Origin: Petrolisthes cinctipes
Taxonomy: Eukaryota > Arthropoda > Malacostraca > Decapoda > Porcellanidae
Length of the DNA: 64,000 nt
Direction: 5' to 3'
NCBI GenBank assembly: GCA_033782935.1
Contig: JAWQEG010000369.1
Span: forward strand, 2,733,501 to 2,797,500
The notes beneath the pieces are model-generated. The model saw only the letters and a list, made by a program, of their open reading frames with translations. It was not told the DNA's origin and ran no database searches. Below, one piece after another: positions 10,543 through 23,025 of the stretch. The translations under genes and the position numbers were made by a program. Within the stretch, counting starts at the first letter, position 1; every line of letters starts with the position of its first letter.

Positions 10543-13526
10543 TTCTAGCACTGTGTAGGCATGTACTGCTTCTGGGACCCCAAAATATTGAATTTTCGGG
10601 TGTTTTGAGCCTGAATTAGAGATATAAATGGGTACTGAAGATGCATGCACATATCGACTTTTGTGCATCTAAAAGATCGATTTTCAGTATGTTTTGAGCA
10701 TGTATTTTGAAAATACTCTAACAAGGAATAGGCATGTACAGATCGCTTCTGGGACCCGTAAATATCGAATTTTCGGGTGTTTTGGGACTGAATTTGAGAT
10801 ATCGACTTTTTGGCACCTAAAAGATCGATTTTTAGCATGTTTTTAGCCTATATTTTGAAAATATTCTAGCACTGAGTAAGCATGTACAGATTGCTTCTGG
10901 GACCCCAAAATATTGAATTTTCGGGTGTTTTGAGCCTGAATTTGAGATATAAACGGGTACAGAAGATACATGCACATATTGACTTTGGGCACCAAAAATA
11001 TCGATTTTCAGCATGTTTTGGGCCTGAATTTTGAAAATACTCTAACACTGAGCAGGCATGTACAGATTTCTTCTGGGACCCCAAAATATTGAATTTTCGG
11101 GTGTTTTGAGCCTGAATTTGAGATATAAACGGGTACTGACGATACATGCACATATCGACTTTTGTGCACCTAAAAGATCGATTTTCAGTATGTTTTGAGC
11201 ATGTATTTTGAAAATACTCTAACACGGAGTAGGCATGTACAGATCGCTTCTGGGACCCCTAAATATCGAATTTTCGGGTGTTTTGGGACTGAATTTGAGA
11301 TATCGACTTTTTGGCACCTAAAAGATCGATTTTTAGCATGTTTTTAGCCTATATTTTGAAAATATTCTAGCACTGAGTACAGATTGCTTCTGGGACCCCA
11401 AAATTTTGAATTTTCAAGTGTTTTCAGCCTGAATTTGAGATATAAACGGGTACAGAAGATACATGCACATATTGACTTTGGGCACCAAAAATATCGATTT
11501 TCAGCATGTTTTAGGCCTGAATTTTGAAAATACTCTAACACGGAGTAGGCATGTACAGATTGCTTCTGGGACCCCAAAATATTGAATTTTCGGGTGTTTT
11601 GAGCCTGAATTTGAGATATAAACGGGTACTGAAGATGCATGCACATATCGACTTTTGTGCACCTAAAAGATCGATTTTCAGTATGTTTTGAGCATGTATT
11701 TTGAAAATACTCTAACACGGAGTAGGCATGTACAGATCGCTTCTGGGACCTCTAAATATCGAATTTTCGGGTGTTTAGGGACTGAATTTGAGATATCGAT
11801 TTTTTGGCACCTAAAATGTCGATTTTTAGCATGTTTTTAGCCTATATTTTGAAAATATTCTAGCACTGTGTAGGCATGTACAGATTGCTTCAGGGACCCC
11901 AAAATATTGAATTTTCGGGTGTTTTGAGCCTGAATTTGAGATATAAACGGGTACAGAAGATACATGCACATATTGACTTTGGGCATCTAAAATATCGATT
12001 TTCAGCATGTTTTGGGCCTATATTTTGAAAATACTCTAACACTGAGCAGGCATGTACAGATTGCTTCTGGGACCCCAAAATATTGAATTTTCGGGTGTTT
12101 TGAGCCTGAATTTGAGATATAAACGGGTACTGAAGATGCATGCACATATTGACTTTCGGCACCAAAAAGATCGATTTTCAGCATGTTTTGGGCCTGAATT
12201 TTGAAAATACTCTAACACGGAGTAGGCATGTACAGATCGCTTCTGGGACCCCAAAATATCGAATTTTCGGGTGTTTAGGGCCAGAATTTGAGATATAAAC
12301 GGGTACAGAAGATGCATGCACATATCGACTTTTGTGCACCTAAAAGATCGATTTTCAGTATGTTTTGAGCATGTATTTTGAAAATACTCTAACACGGAGT
12401 AGGCATGTACAGATCGCTTCTGGGACCTCTAAATATCGAATTTTCGGGTGTTTTGGGACTGAATTTGTGATATCGATTTTTTGGCACCTAAAATGTCGAT
12501 TTTTAGCATGTTTTTAGCCTATATTTTGAAAATATTCTAGCACTGTGTAGGCATGTACAGATTGCTTCTGGGACCCCAAAATATTGAATTGACGGGTGTT
12601 TTGAGCCTGAATTTGAGATATAAACGGGTACAAAAGATACATGCACATATTGACTTTGGGCATCTAAAATATCGATTTTCAGCGTGTTTTGGGCCTGTAT
12701 TTTGAAAATACTCTAAAACTGAGTAGGCATGTACAGATTGCTTCTGGGACCCCAAAATATTGAATTTTCGGGTGTTTTGAGTCTGAATTTGAGATATAAA
12801 CGGGTACTGAAGATGCATGCACATATCGACTTTTGTGCACCTAAAAGATCGATTTTCAGTATGTTTTTGGCCTGTATTTTGAAAATACTCTAACACTGAG
12901 TAGGCATGTACAGATTGCTTCTGGGACCCCAAAATATTGAATTTTCGGGTGTTTTGAGCCTGAATTTGAGATATACACGGGTACTGAAGATGCATGCACA
13001 TATCGACTTTTGTGCACCTAAAAGATTGATTTTCAGTATGTTTTGAGCATGTATTTTGAAAATACTCTAACACTGAGTAGGCATGTACAGATACCTTCTG
13101 GGACCCCTAATTATCGAATTTTCGGGTGTTTTGGGACTGAATTTGAGATATCGACTTTTTGGCACCTAAAAGATCGATTTTTAGCATGTTTTTAGCCTAT
13201 ATTTTGAAAATATTCTAGCACTGTACAGATTGCTTCTGGGACCCCAAAATATTGAATTTTCGGGTGTTTTGAGCCTGAATTTGAGATATAAACGGGTACA
13301 GAAGATACATGCACATATTGACTTTGGGCACCAAAAATATCGATTTTCAGTATGTTTTTGGCCTGTATTTTGAAAATACTCTAACACGGAGTAAGCATGT
13401 ACAGATACCTTCTGGGACCTCTAAATATCGAATTTTCGGGTGTTATGGGACTGAATTTGAGATATCGATTTTTTGGTACCTAAAATGTCGATTTTTAGCA
13501 TGTTTTTAGCCTATATTTTGAAAATA
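10543..13526 (+). repeat. Partial third E start followed by two tetramers and a shortened dimer
   Basis: Spacings are 321, 501, 493, 677, 678 and 314. The first part repeats the E start (CATGTACTGCTTCTGGG near 10560, AACAAGGAATAGG near 10722) and jumps to the GAGTACAGATTGC junction near 11375, skipping one trimer. The 677 and 678 intervals each contain an extra full-length monomer. The 314 interval has the CACTGTACAGATTGC junction loss near 13221. Confidence 0.8.
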
Positions 13527-15354
13527 TTCTAGCACTGAGTAGGCATGTACAGATTGCTTCTGGGACCCGAAAATATTGAATTTTCGGGTGTTTTGAGCCT
13601 GAATTTGAGATATAAACGGGTACAGAAGATACATGCACATATTGACTTTGGGCACCAAAAATATCGATTTTCAGCATGTTTTGGGCCTGAATTTTGAAAA
13701 TACGCTAACACTGAGCAGGCATGTACAGATTGTTTCTGGGACCCCAAAATATTGAATTTTCGGGTGTTTTGAGCCTGAATTTGAGATATAAACGGGTACT
13801 GAAGATACATGCACATATCGACTTTTGTGCACCTAAAAGATCGATTTTCAGTATGTTTTGAGCATGTATTTTGAAAATACTCTAACACGGAGTAGGCATG
13901 TACAGATCGCTTCTGGGACCCCTAAATATCGAATTTTCGGGTGTTTTGGGACTGAATTTGAGATATCGACTTTTTGGCACCTAAAAGATCGATTTTTAGC
14001 ATGTTTTTAGCCTATATTTTGAAAATATTCTAGCACTGAGAAGGCATGTACAGATTGCTTCTGGGACCCCAAAATATTGAATTTTCGGGTGTTTTGAGCC
14101 AGAATTTGAGATATAAACGGGTACAGAAGATACATGCACATATTGACTTTGGGCACCAAAAATATCGATTTTCAGCATGTTTTGGGCCTGAATTTTGAAA
14201 ATACTCTAACACGGAGTAGGCATGAACAGATCGCTTCTGGAACCCCAAAATATCGAATTTTCGGGTGTTTAGGGCCAGAATTTGAGATATAAACGGGTAC
14301 AGAAGATACATGCACATATCGACTTTTGGGCACCTAAAAGATCGATTTTCAGTATGTTTTTGGCCTGTATTTTGAAAATACTCTAACACGGAGTAGGCAT
14401 GTACAGATACCTTCTGGGACCTCTAAATATCGAATTTTCGGGTGTTTTGGGACTGAATTTGAGATATCGATTTTTTGGCACCTAAAATGTCGATTTTCAG
14501 CATGTTTTGGGCCTGTATTTTGAAAATACTCTAACACTGTGTAGGCATGTACAGATTGCTTCTGGGACCCCAAAATATTGAATTTTCGGGTGTTTTGAGC
14601 CTGAATTTGAGATATATACGGGTACTGAAGATGCATGCACATATCGACTTTTGTGCACCTATAAGATCGATTTTCAGTATGTTTTGAGCATGTATTTTGA
14701 AAATACTCTAACACGGAGTAGGCATGTACAGATCGCTTCTGGGACCCCTAAATATCGAATTTGCGGGTGTTTTGGGACTGAATTTGAGATATCGACTTTT
14801 TGGCACCTAAAAGATCGATTTTTAGCATGTTTTTAGCCTATATTTTGAAAATATTCTAGCACTGTGTAGGCATGTACAGATTGCTTCTGGGACCCGAAAA
14901 TATTGAATTTTAGGGTGTTTTGAGCCTGTATTTGAGATATAAACGGGTACAGAAGATACATGCACATATTGACTTTGGGCATCTAAAATATCGATTTTCA
15001 GCATGTTTTGGGCCTGTATTTTGAAAATACTCTAACACTGAGTAGGCATGTACAGATTGCTTCTGGGACCCCAAAATATTGAATTTTCGGGTGTTTTGAG
15101 CCTGAATTTGAGATATAAACGGGTACTGAAGATGCATGCACATATCGACTTTTGTGCACCTAAAGTATCGATTTTCAGTATGTTTTGAGCATGTATTTTG
15201 AAAATACTCTAACACGGAGTAGGCATGTACATATCGCTTCTGGGACCCCTAAATATCGAATTTTCGGGTGTTTTGGGACTGAATTTGAGATATCGACTTT
15301 TTGGCACATAAAAGATCGATTTTTAGCATGTTTTTAGCCTATATTTTGAAAATA
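13527..15354 (+). repeat. Block I, copy 1
   Basis: Anchor spacings are 501, 501, 325 and 501. The same series lies at 29695-31522 at a constant offset of 16168, and its first three intervals match 782-2108 in block E. The S unit ending near 14530 carries an L-like tail (CTCTAACACTGTGTA) in place of TTCTAGCACTG, as do the partners near 1784 (CTCTAGC) and 30697. Confidence 0.8.
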
Positions 15355-16031
15355 TTCTAGCACTGTGTAGGCATGTACAGATTGCTTCTGGGACCCCAAA
15401 ATATTGAATTTTAGGGTGTTTTGAGCCTGTATTTGAGATATAAACGGGTACAGAAGATACATGCACATATTGACTTTGGGCATCTAAAATATCGATTTTC
15501 AGCATGTTTTGGGCCTGTATTTTGAAAATATTCTAGCACTGAGTAGGCATGTACAGATTGCTTCTGGGACCCCAAAATATTGAATTTTCGGGTGTTTTGA
15601 GCCTGAATTTGAGATATAAACGGGTACAGAAGATACATGCACATATTGACTTTGAGCACCAAAAATATCGATTTTCAGCATGTTTTGGGCCTGAATTTTG
15701 AAAATACTCTAACACGGAGTAGGCATGTACAGATCGCTTCTGGGACCCCAAAATATCGAATTTTCGGGTGTTTAGGGCCAGAATTTGAGATATAAACGGG
15801 TACAGAAGATGCATGCAAATATCGACTTTTGGGCACCTAAAAGATCGATTTTCAGTATGTTTTTGGCCTGTATTTTGAAAATACTCTAACACGGAGTAGG
15901 TATGTACAGATACCTTCTGGGACCTCTAAATATCGAATTTTCGGGTGTTTTGGGACTGAATTTGAGATATCGATTTTTTGGCACCTAAAATGTCGATTTT
16001 TAGCATGTTTTTAGCCAATATTTTGAAAATA
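15355..16031 (+). repeat. Block H, copy 1, with a chimeric M monomer
   Basis: An interval of only 176 bp (15355 to 15531) separates two TTCTAG tails: one M2-like monomer ends with the S-type tail TATTCTAGCACTGAGTA. A 501-bp trimer follows. The same pair recurs at 27203-27879, offset 11848. Just after both copies lies the marker TATTGAATTTGGGCACC (near 16146 and 27994). Confidence 0.82.
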
Positions 16032-19000
16032 TTCTAGCACTGTGTAGGCATGTACAGATTGCTTCTGGGACCCCAAAATATTGAATTTTCGGGTGTTTTG
16101 AGCCTGAATTTGAGATATAAACGGGTACAGAAGATACATGCACATATTGAATTTGGGCACCAAAAATATCGATTTTCTGCATGTTTTGGGCCTGAATTTT
16201 GAAAATACTCTAACACGGAGTAGGCATGTACAGGTCGCTTCTGGGACCCCAAAATATCGAGTTTTCGGTTGTTTAGGGCCAGAATTTAAGATATAAACGG
16301 GTACAGAAGATGCATGCACATATCGACTTTTGGGCACCTAAAAGATCGATTTTCAGTATGTTTTTGGCCTGTATTTTGAAAATACTCTAACACGGAGTAG
16401 GCATGTACAGATACCTTCTGGGACCTCTAAATATCGAATTTTCGGGTGTTTTGGGACTGAATTTGAGATATCGATTTTTTGGCACCTAAAATGTCGATTT
16501 TTAGCATGTTTTTAGCCTATATTTTGAAAATATTCTAGCACTGTGTAGGCATGTACAGATTGCTTCTGGGACCCCAAAATATTGAATTTTCGGGTGTTTT
16601 GAGCCTGAATTTGAGATATAAACGGGTACAGAAGATACATGCACATATTGACTTTGGGCATCTAAAATATCGATTTTCAGCATGTTTTGGGCCTGTATTT
16701 TGAAAATACTCTAACACTGAGTAGGCATGTACAGATTGCTTCTGGGACCCCAAAATATTGAATTTTCGGGTGTTTTGAGCCTGAATTTGAGATATAAACG
16801 GGTACAGAAGATACATGCACATATTGACTTTATGCACCAAAAATATCGATTTTCAGCATGTTTTAGTCCTGAATTTTGAAAATAATCTAACACGGAGTAG
16901 GCATGTACAGATACCTTCTGGGACCTCTAAATATCTAATTTTCGGGTGTTTTGGGACTGAATTTGAGATATCGATTTTTTGGCACCTAAAATGTCGATTT
17001 TTAGCATGTTTTTAGCCTATATTTTGAAAATATTCTAGCACTGTGTAGGCATGTACAGATTGCTTCTGGGACCCCAAAATATTGAATTTTCGGGTGTTTT
17101 GAGCCTGAATTTGAGATATAAACGGGTACAGAAGATACATGCACATATTGACTTTGGGCATCTAAAATATCGATTTTCAGCATGTTTTGGGCCTGTATAT
17201 TGAAAATACTCTAACACTGAGTAGGCATGTACAGATTGCTTCTGGGACCCCAAAATATTGAATTTTCGGGTGTTTTGAGCCTGAATTTGAGATATAAACG
17301 GGTACTGAAGATGCATGCACATATCGACTTTTGTGCACCTAAAATATCGATTTTCAGTATGTTTTGAGCATGTATTTTGAAAATACTCTAACACGGAGTA
17401 GGCATGTACAGATCGCTTCTGGGACCCCTAAATATCGAATTTTCGGGTGTACGGGACTGAATTTGAGATATCGACTTTTTGGCATCTAAAAGATCGATTT
17501 TTAGCATGTTTTTAGCCTATATTTTGAAAATATTCTAGCACTGAGTAGGCATGTACAGATTGCTTCTGGGACCCCAAAATATTGAATTTTCGGGTGTTTT
17601 GAGCCTGAATTTGAGATATAAACGGGTACAGAAGATACATGCACATATTGACTTTGGGCACCAAAAATATCGATTTTCAGCATGTTTTGGGCGTGAATTT
17701 TGAAAATACTCTAACACGGAGTAGGCATGTACAGATCGCTTCTGGGACCCCAAAATATCGAATTTTCGGGTGTTTAGGGCCAGAATTTGAGATATAAACG
17801 GGTACAGAAGATGCATGCACATATCGACTTTTGTGCACCTAAAAGATCGATTTTCAGTATGTTTTTGGCCTGTATTTTGAAAATACTCTAACACGGAGTA
17901 GGCATGTACAGATACCTTCTGGGACCTCTAAATATCGAATTTTCGGGTGTTTTGGGACTGAATTTGAGATATCGATTTTTTGGCACCTAAAATGTCGATT
18001 TTTAGCATGTTTTTTAGCCTATATTTTGAAAATATTCTAGCACTGAGTAGGCATGTACAGATTGCTTCTGGGACCCCAAAATATTGAATTTTCGGGTGTT
18101 TTGAGCCTGAATTTGAGATATAAACGGGTACAGAAGATACATGCACATATTGACTTTGGGCATCTAAAATATCGATTTTCAGCATGTTTTGGGCCTGTAT
18201 TTTGAAAATACTCTAACACTGAGTAGGCATGTACAGATTGCTTCTGGGACCCCAAAATATTGAATTTTCGGGTGTTTTGAGCCTGAATTTGAGATATAAA
18301 CGGGTACTGAAGATGCATGCACATATCGACTTTTGTGCACCTAAAAGATCGATTTTCAGTATGTTTTGAGCATGTATTTTGAAAATACTCTAACACGGAG
18401 TAGGCATGTACAGATCGATTCTGGGACCCCTAAATATCGAATTTTCGGGTGTTTTGGGACTGAATTTGAGATATTGACTTTTTGGCACATAAAAAATCGA
18501 TTTTTAGCATGTTTTTAGCCTATATTTTGAAAATATTCTAGCACTCATTAGGCATGTACAGATTGCTTCTGGGACCCCAAAATATTGAATTTTCGGGTGT
18601 TTTGAGCCTGAATTTGATATATAAACGGGTACAGAAGATACATGCACATAATGACTTTGGGCACCAAAAATATCGATTTTCAGCATGTTTTGGGCCTGAA
18701 TTTTGAAAATACTCTAACACGGAGTAGGCATGTACAGATCGCTTCTGGGACCCCAAAATATCGAATTTTCGGGTGTTTAGGGCCAGAATTTGAGATATAA
18801 ACGGGTACAGAAGATGCATGCACATATCGACTTTTGGGCACCTAAAAGATCGATTTTCAGTATGTTTTTGGCCTGTATTTTGAAAATACTCTAACACGGA
18901 GTAGGCATGTACAGATACCTTCTGGGACCTCTAAATATCGAATTTTCGGGTGTTTTGGGACTGAATTTGAGATATAAACGGGTACTGAAGATGCATGCAC

Positions 19001-19212
19001 ATATCGACTTTTGTGCACCTAAAAGATCGATTTTCAGTATGTTTTGAGCATGTATTTTGAAAATACTCTAACACGGAGTATACATGTACAGATCGCTTCT
19101 GGGACCCCTAAATATCGAATTTTCGGGTGTTTTGGGACTGAATTTGAGATATCGACTTTTTGGCACCTAAAAGATCGATTTTTAGCATGTTTTTAGCCTA
19201 TATTTTGTAATA
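16032..19212 (+). repeat. Six near-regular intervals plus a tetramer
   Basis: Spacings are 501, 501, 500, 500, 502, 501 and 677. The interval 17533-18536 is a full M1-L1-S1-M2-L2-S2 hexamer. The interval near 16.7-17.0 kb carries TTTAGTCCTGAATTTTG, AATAATCTAAC and ATATCTAATTTTC. In the last interval an S1-like start (GGGACCTCTAAA) continues into a full-length second part (GATATAAACGGG near 18972), a recombinant unit. Confidence 0.83.
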
Positions 19213-20203
19213 TTCTAGCACTGTACAGATTGCTTCTGGGACCCCAAAATATTGAATTTTCGGGTGTTTTGAGCTTGAATTTGAGATATAAACGGGTACA
19301 GAAGATACATGCACATATTGACTTTGGGCATCTAAAATATAGATTTTCAGCATGTTTTGGGCCTGTATTTTGAAAATACTCTAACACTGAGTAGGCATGT
19401 ACAGATTGCTTCTGGGACCCCAAAATATTGAATTTTCGGGTGTTTTGAGCCTGAATTTGAGATATAAACGGGTACAGAAGATACATGCACATATTGACTT
19501 TGGGCACCAAAAATATCGATTTTCAGCATGTTTTAGTCCTGAATTTTGAAAATAATCTAACACGGAGTAGGCATGTACAGATACCTTCTGGGACCTCTAA
19601 ATATCTAATTTTCGGGTGTTTTGGGACTGAATTTGAGATATCGATTTTTTGGCACCTAAAATGTCGATTTTTAGCATATTTTTAGCCTATATTTTGAAAA
19701 TATTCTAGCACTGTGTAGGCATGTACAGATTGCTTCTGGGACCCCAAAATATTGAATTTTCGGGTGTTTTGAGCCTGAATTTGAGATATAAACGGGTACA
19801 GAAGATACATGCACATATTGACTTTGGGCATCTAAAATATCGATTTTCAGCATGTTTTGGGCCTGTATTTTGAAAATACTCTAACACTGAGTAGGCATGT
19901 ACAGATTGCTTCTGGGACCCCAAAATATTGAATTTTCGGGTGTTTTGAGCCTGAATTTGAGATATAAACGGGTACTGAAGATGCATGCACATATCGACTT
20001 TTGTGCACCTAAAATATCGATTTTCAGTATGTTTTGAGCATGTATTTTGAAAATACTCTAACACGGAGTAGGCATGTACAGATCGCTTCTGGGACCCCTA
20101 AATATCGAATTTTCGGGTGTTTTGGGACTGAATTTGAGATATCGATTTTTTGGCACCTAAAATGTCGATTTTCAGCATGTTTTGGGCCTGTATTTTGAAA
20201 ATA
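19213..20203 (+). repeat. Block G, copy 1
   Basis: Spacings are 490 and 501. The block follows GAGTATACATGTACAG (near 19077) and starts with CACTGTACAGATTGC, a junction short of 10-11 bases. It then carries TTTAGTCCTGAATTTTG, AATAATCTAAC and ATATCTAATTTTC. Other copies are at 28704-29694 (offset 9491), 33350-33840 (partial) and 62123-63113 (offset 42910). Confidence 0.82.
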
Positions 20204-23025
20204 CTCTAGCACTCTGTAGGCATGTACAGATTGCTTCTGGGACCCCAAAATATTGAATTTTCGGGTGTTTTGAGCCTGAATTTGAGATATACACGGGTAC
20301 TGAAGATGCATGCACATATCGACTTTTGTGCACCTATAAGATCGATTTTCAGTATGTTTTGAGCATGTATTTTGAAAATACTCTAACACGGAGTAGGCAT
20401 GTACAGATCGCTTATGGGACCCCTAAATATCGAATTTCGGGTGTTTTGGGACTGAATTTGAGATATCGACTTTTTGGCACCTAAAAGATCGATTTTTAGC
20501 ATGTTTTTAGCCTATATTTTGAAAATATTCTAGCACTGAGTACAGATTGCTTCTGGGACCCCAAAATATTGAATTTTCAAGTGTTTTGAGCCTGAATTTG
20601 AGATATAAACGGGTACAGAAGATACATGCACATATTGACTTTGGGCACCAAAAATATCGATTTTCAGCATGTTTTAGGCCTGAATTTTGAAAATACTCTA
20701 ACACGGAGTAGGCATGTACAGATCGCTTCTGGGACCCCAAAATATCGAATTTTCGGGTGTTTAGGGCCAGAATTTGAGATATAAACGGGTACAGAAGATG
20801 CATGCACATATCGACTTTTGTGCACCTAAAAGATCGATTTTCAGTATGTTTTGAGCATGTATTTTGAAAATACTCTAACACGGAGTAGGCATGTACAGAT
20901 CGCTTCTGGGACCTCTAAATATCGAATTTTCGGGTGTTTTGGGACTGAATTTGAGATATCGATTTTTTGGCACCTAATATGTCGATTTTTAGCATGTTTT
21001 TAGCCTATATTTTGAAAATATTCTAGCACTGTGTAGGCATGTACAGATTGCTTCTGGGACCCCAAAATATTGAATTTTCGGGTGTTTTGAGCCTGAATTT
21101 GAGATATAAACGGGTACAGAAGATACATGCACATATTGACTTTGGGCATCTAAAATATCGATTTTCAGCATGTTTTGGGCCTGTATTTTGAAAATACTCT
21201 AACACTGAGTAGGCATGTACAGACTGCTTCTGGGACCCCAAAATATTGAATTTTCGGGTGTTTTGAGCTTGAATTTGAGATATAAACGGGTACTGAAGAT
21301 GCATGCACATATCGACTTTTGTGCACCTAAGAGATCGATTTTCAGTATGTTTTGAGCATGTATTTTGAAAATACTCTAACACGGAGTAGGCATGTACAGA
21401 TCGCTTCTGGGACCTCTAAATATCGAATTTTCGGTTGTTTTGGGACTGAATTTGAGATATCGATTTTTTGGCACCTAAAATGTCGATTTTTAGCATGTTT
21501 TTAGCCTATATTTTGAAAATATTCTAGCACTGTGTAGGCATGTACAGATTGCTTCTGGGACCCCAAAATATTGAATTTTCGGGTGTTTTGAGCCTGAATT
21601 TGAGATATAAACGGGTACAGAAGATACATGCACATATTGACTTTGGGCATCTAAAATATCGATTTTCAGCATGTTTTGGGCCTGTATTTTGAAAATACTC
21701 TAACACTGAGTAGGCATGTACAGATTGCTTCTGGGACCCCAAAATATTGAATTTTCGGGTGTTTTGAGCCTGAATTTGAGATATAAACGGGTACTGAAGA
21801 TGCATGCACATATCGACTTTTGTGCACCTAAAAGATCGATTTTCAGTATGTTTTAAGCATGTATTTTGAAAATACTCTAACACGGAGTAGGCATGTACAG
21901 ATCGCTTCTGGGACCCCTAAATATCGAATTTTCGGGTGATTTTGGGACTGAATTTGAGATATCGGCTTTTTGGCACCTATAAGATCGATTTTTAGCATGT
22001 TTTGTAGCCTATATTTTGAAAATATTCTAGCATTGAGTAGGCATGTACAGATTGCTTCTGGGACCCCAAAATATTGAATTTTCGGGTGTTCTGAGCCTGA
22101 ATTTGAGATATAAACAGGTACAGAAGATACATGCACATATTGACTTTCGGCACCAAAAATATCGATTTTCAGCATGTTTTGGGCCTGAATTTTGAAAATA
22201 CTCTAACACGAAGTAGGCATGTACAGATCGCTTCTGGGACCCCAAAATATCGAATTTTCGGGTGTTTAGGGCCAGAATTTGAGATATAAACGGGTACAGA
22301 AGATGCATGCACATATCGACTTTTGTGCACATAAAAGATCGATTTTCAGTATGTTTTGAGCATGTATTTTGAAAATACTCTAACACGGAGTAGGCATGTA
22401 CAGATCGCTTCTGGGACCTCTAAATATCGAATTTTCGGGTGTTTTGGGACTGAATTTGAGATATCGATTTTTTGGCACCTAAAATGTCGATTTTTAGCAT
22501 GTTTTTAGCCTATATTTTGAAAATATTCTAGCACTGTGTAGGCATGTACAGATTGCTTCTGGGACCCCAAAATATTGAATTTTCGGGTGTTTTGAGCCTG
22601 AATTTGAGATATAAACGGGTATAAAAGATACATGCACATATTGACTTTGGGCATCTAAAATATCGATTTTCAGCGTGTTTTGGGCCTGTATTTTGAAAAT
22701 ACTCTAAAACTGAGTAGGCATGTACAGATTGCTTCTGGGACCCCAAAATATTGAATTTTCGGGTGTTTTGAGCCTGAATTTGAGATATACACGGGTACTG
22801 AAGATGCATGCACATATCGACTTTTGTGCACCTATAAGATCGATTTTCAGTATGTTTTGAGCATGTATTTTGAAAATACTCTAACACGGAGTAGGCATGT
22901 ACAGATCGCTTATGGGACCCCTAAATATCGAATTTCGGGTGTTTTGGGACTGAATTTGAGATATCGATTTTTTGGTACCTAAAATGTCGATTTTCAGCAT
23001 GTTTTGGGCCTGTATTTTGAAAATA
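20204..23025 (+). repeat. Block F, copy 1 (2,822-bp unit; contains the E core)
   Basis: Spacings are 324, 493, 501, 503, 501 and 500. The first five reproduce the core of block E (1784-4101 and 7567-9888), including the GAGTACAGATTGC junction near 20538 and GTTTTGTAGCC near 22003. The variant CGCTTATGGG near 20409 is private to this region. The unit is followed directly by a second, partial copy. Confidence 0.85.
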
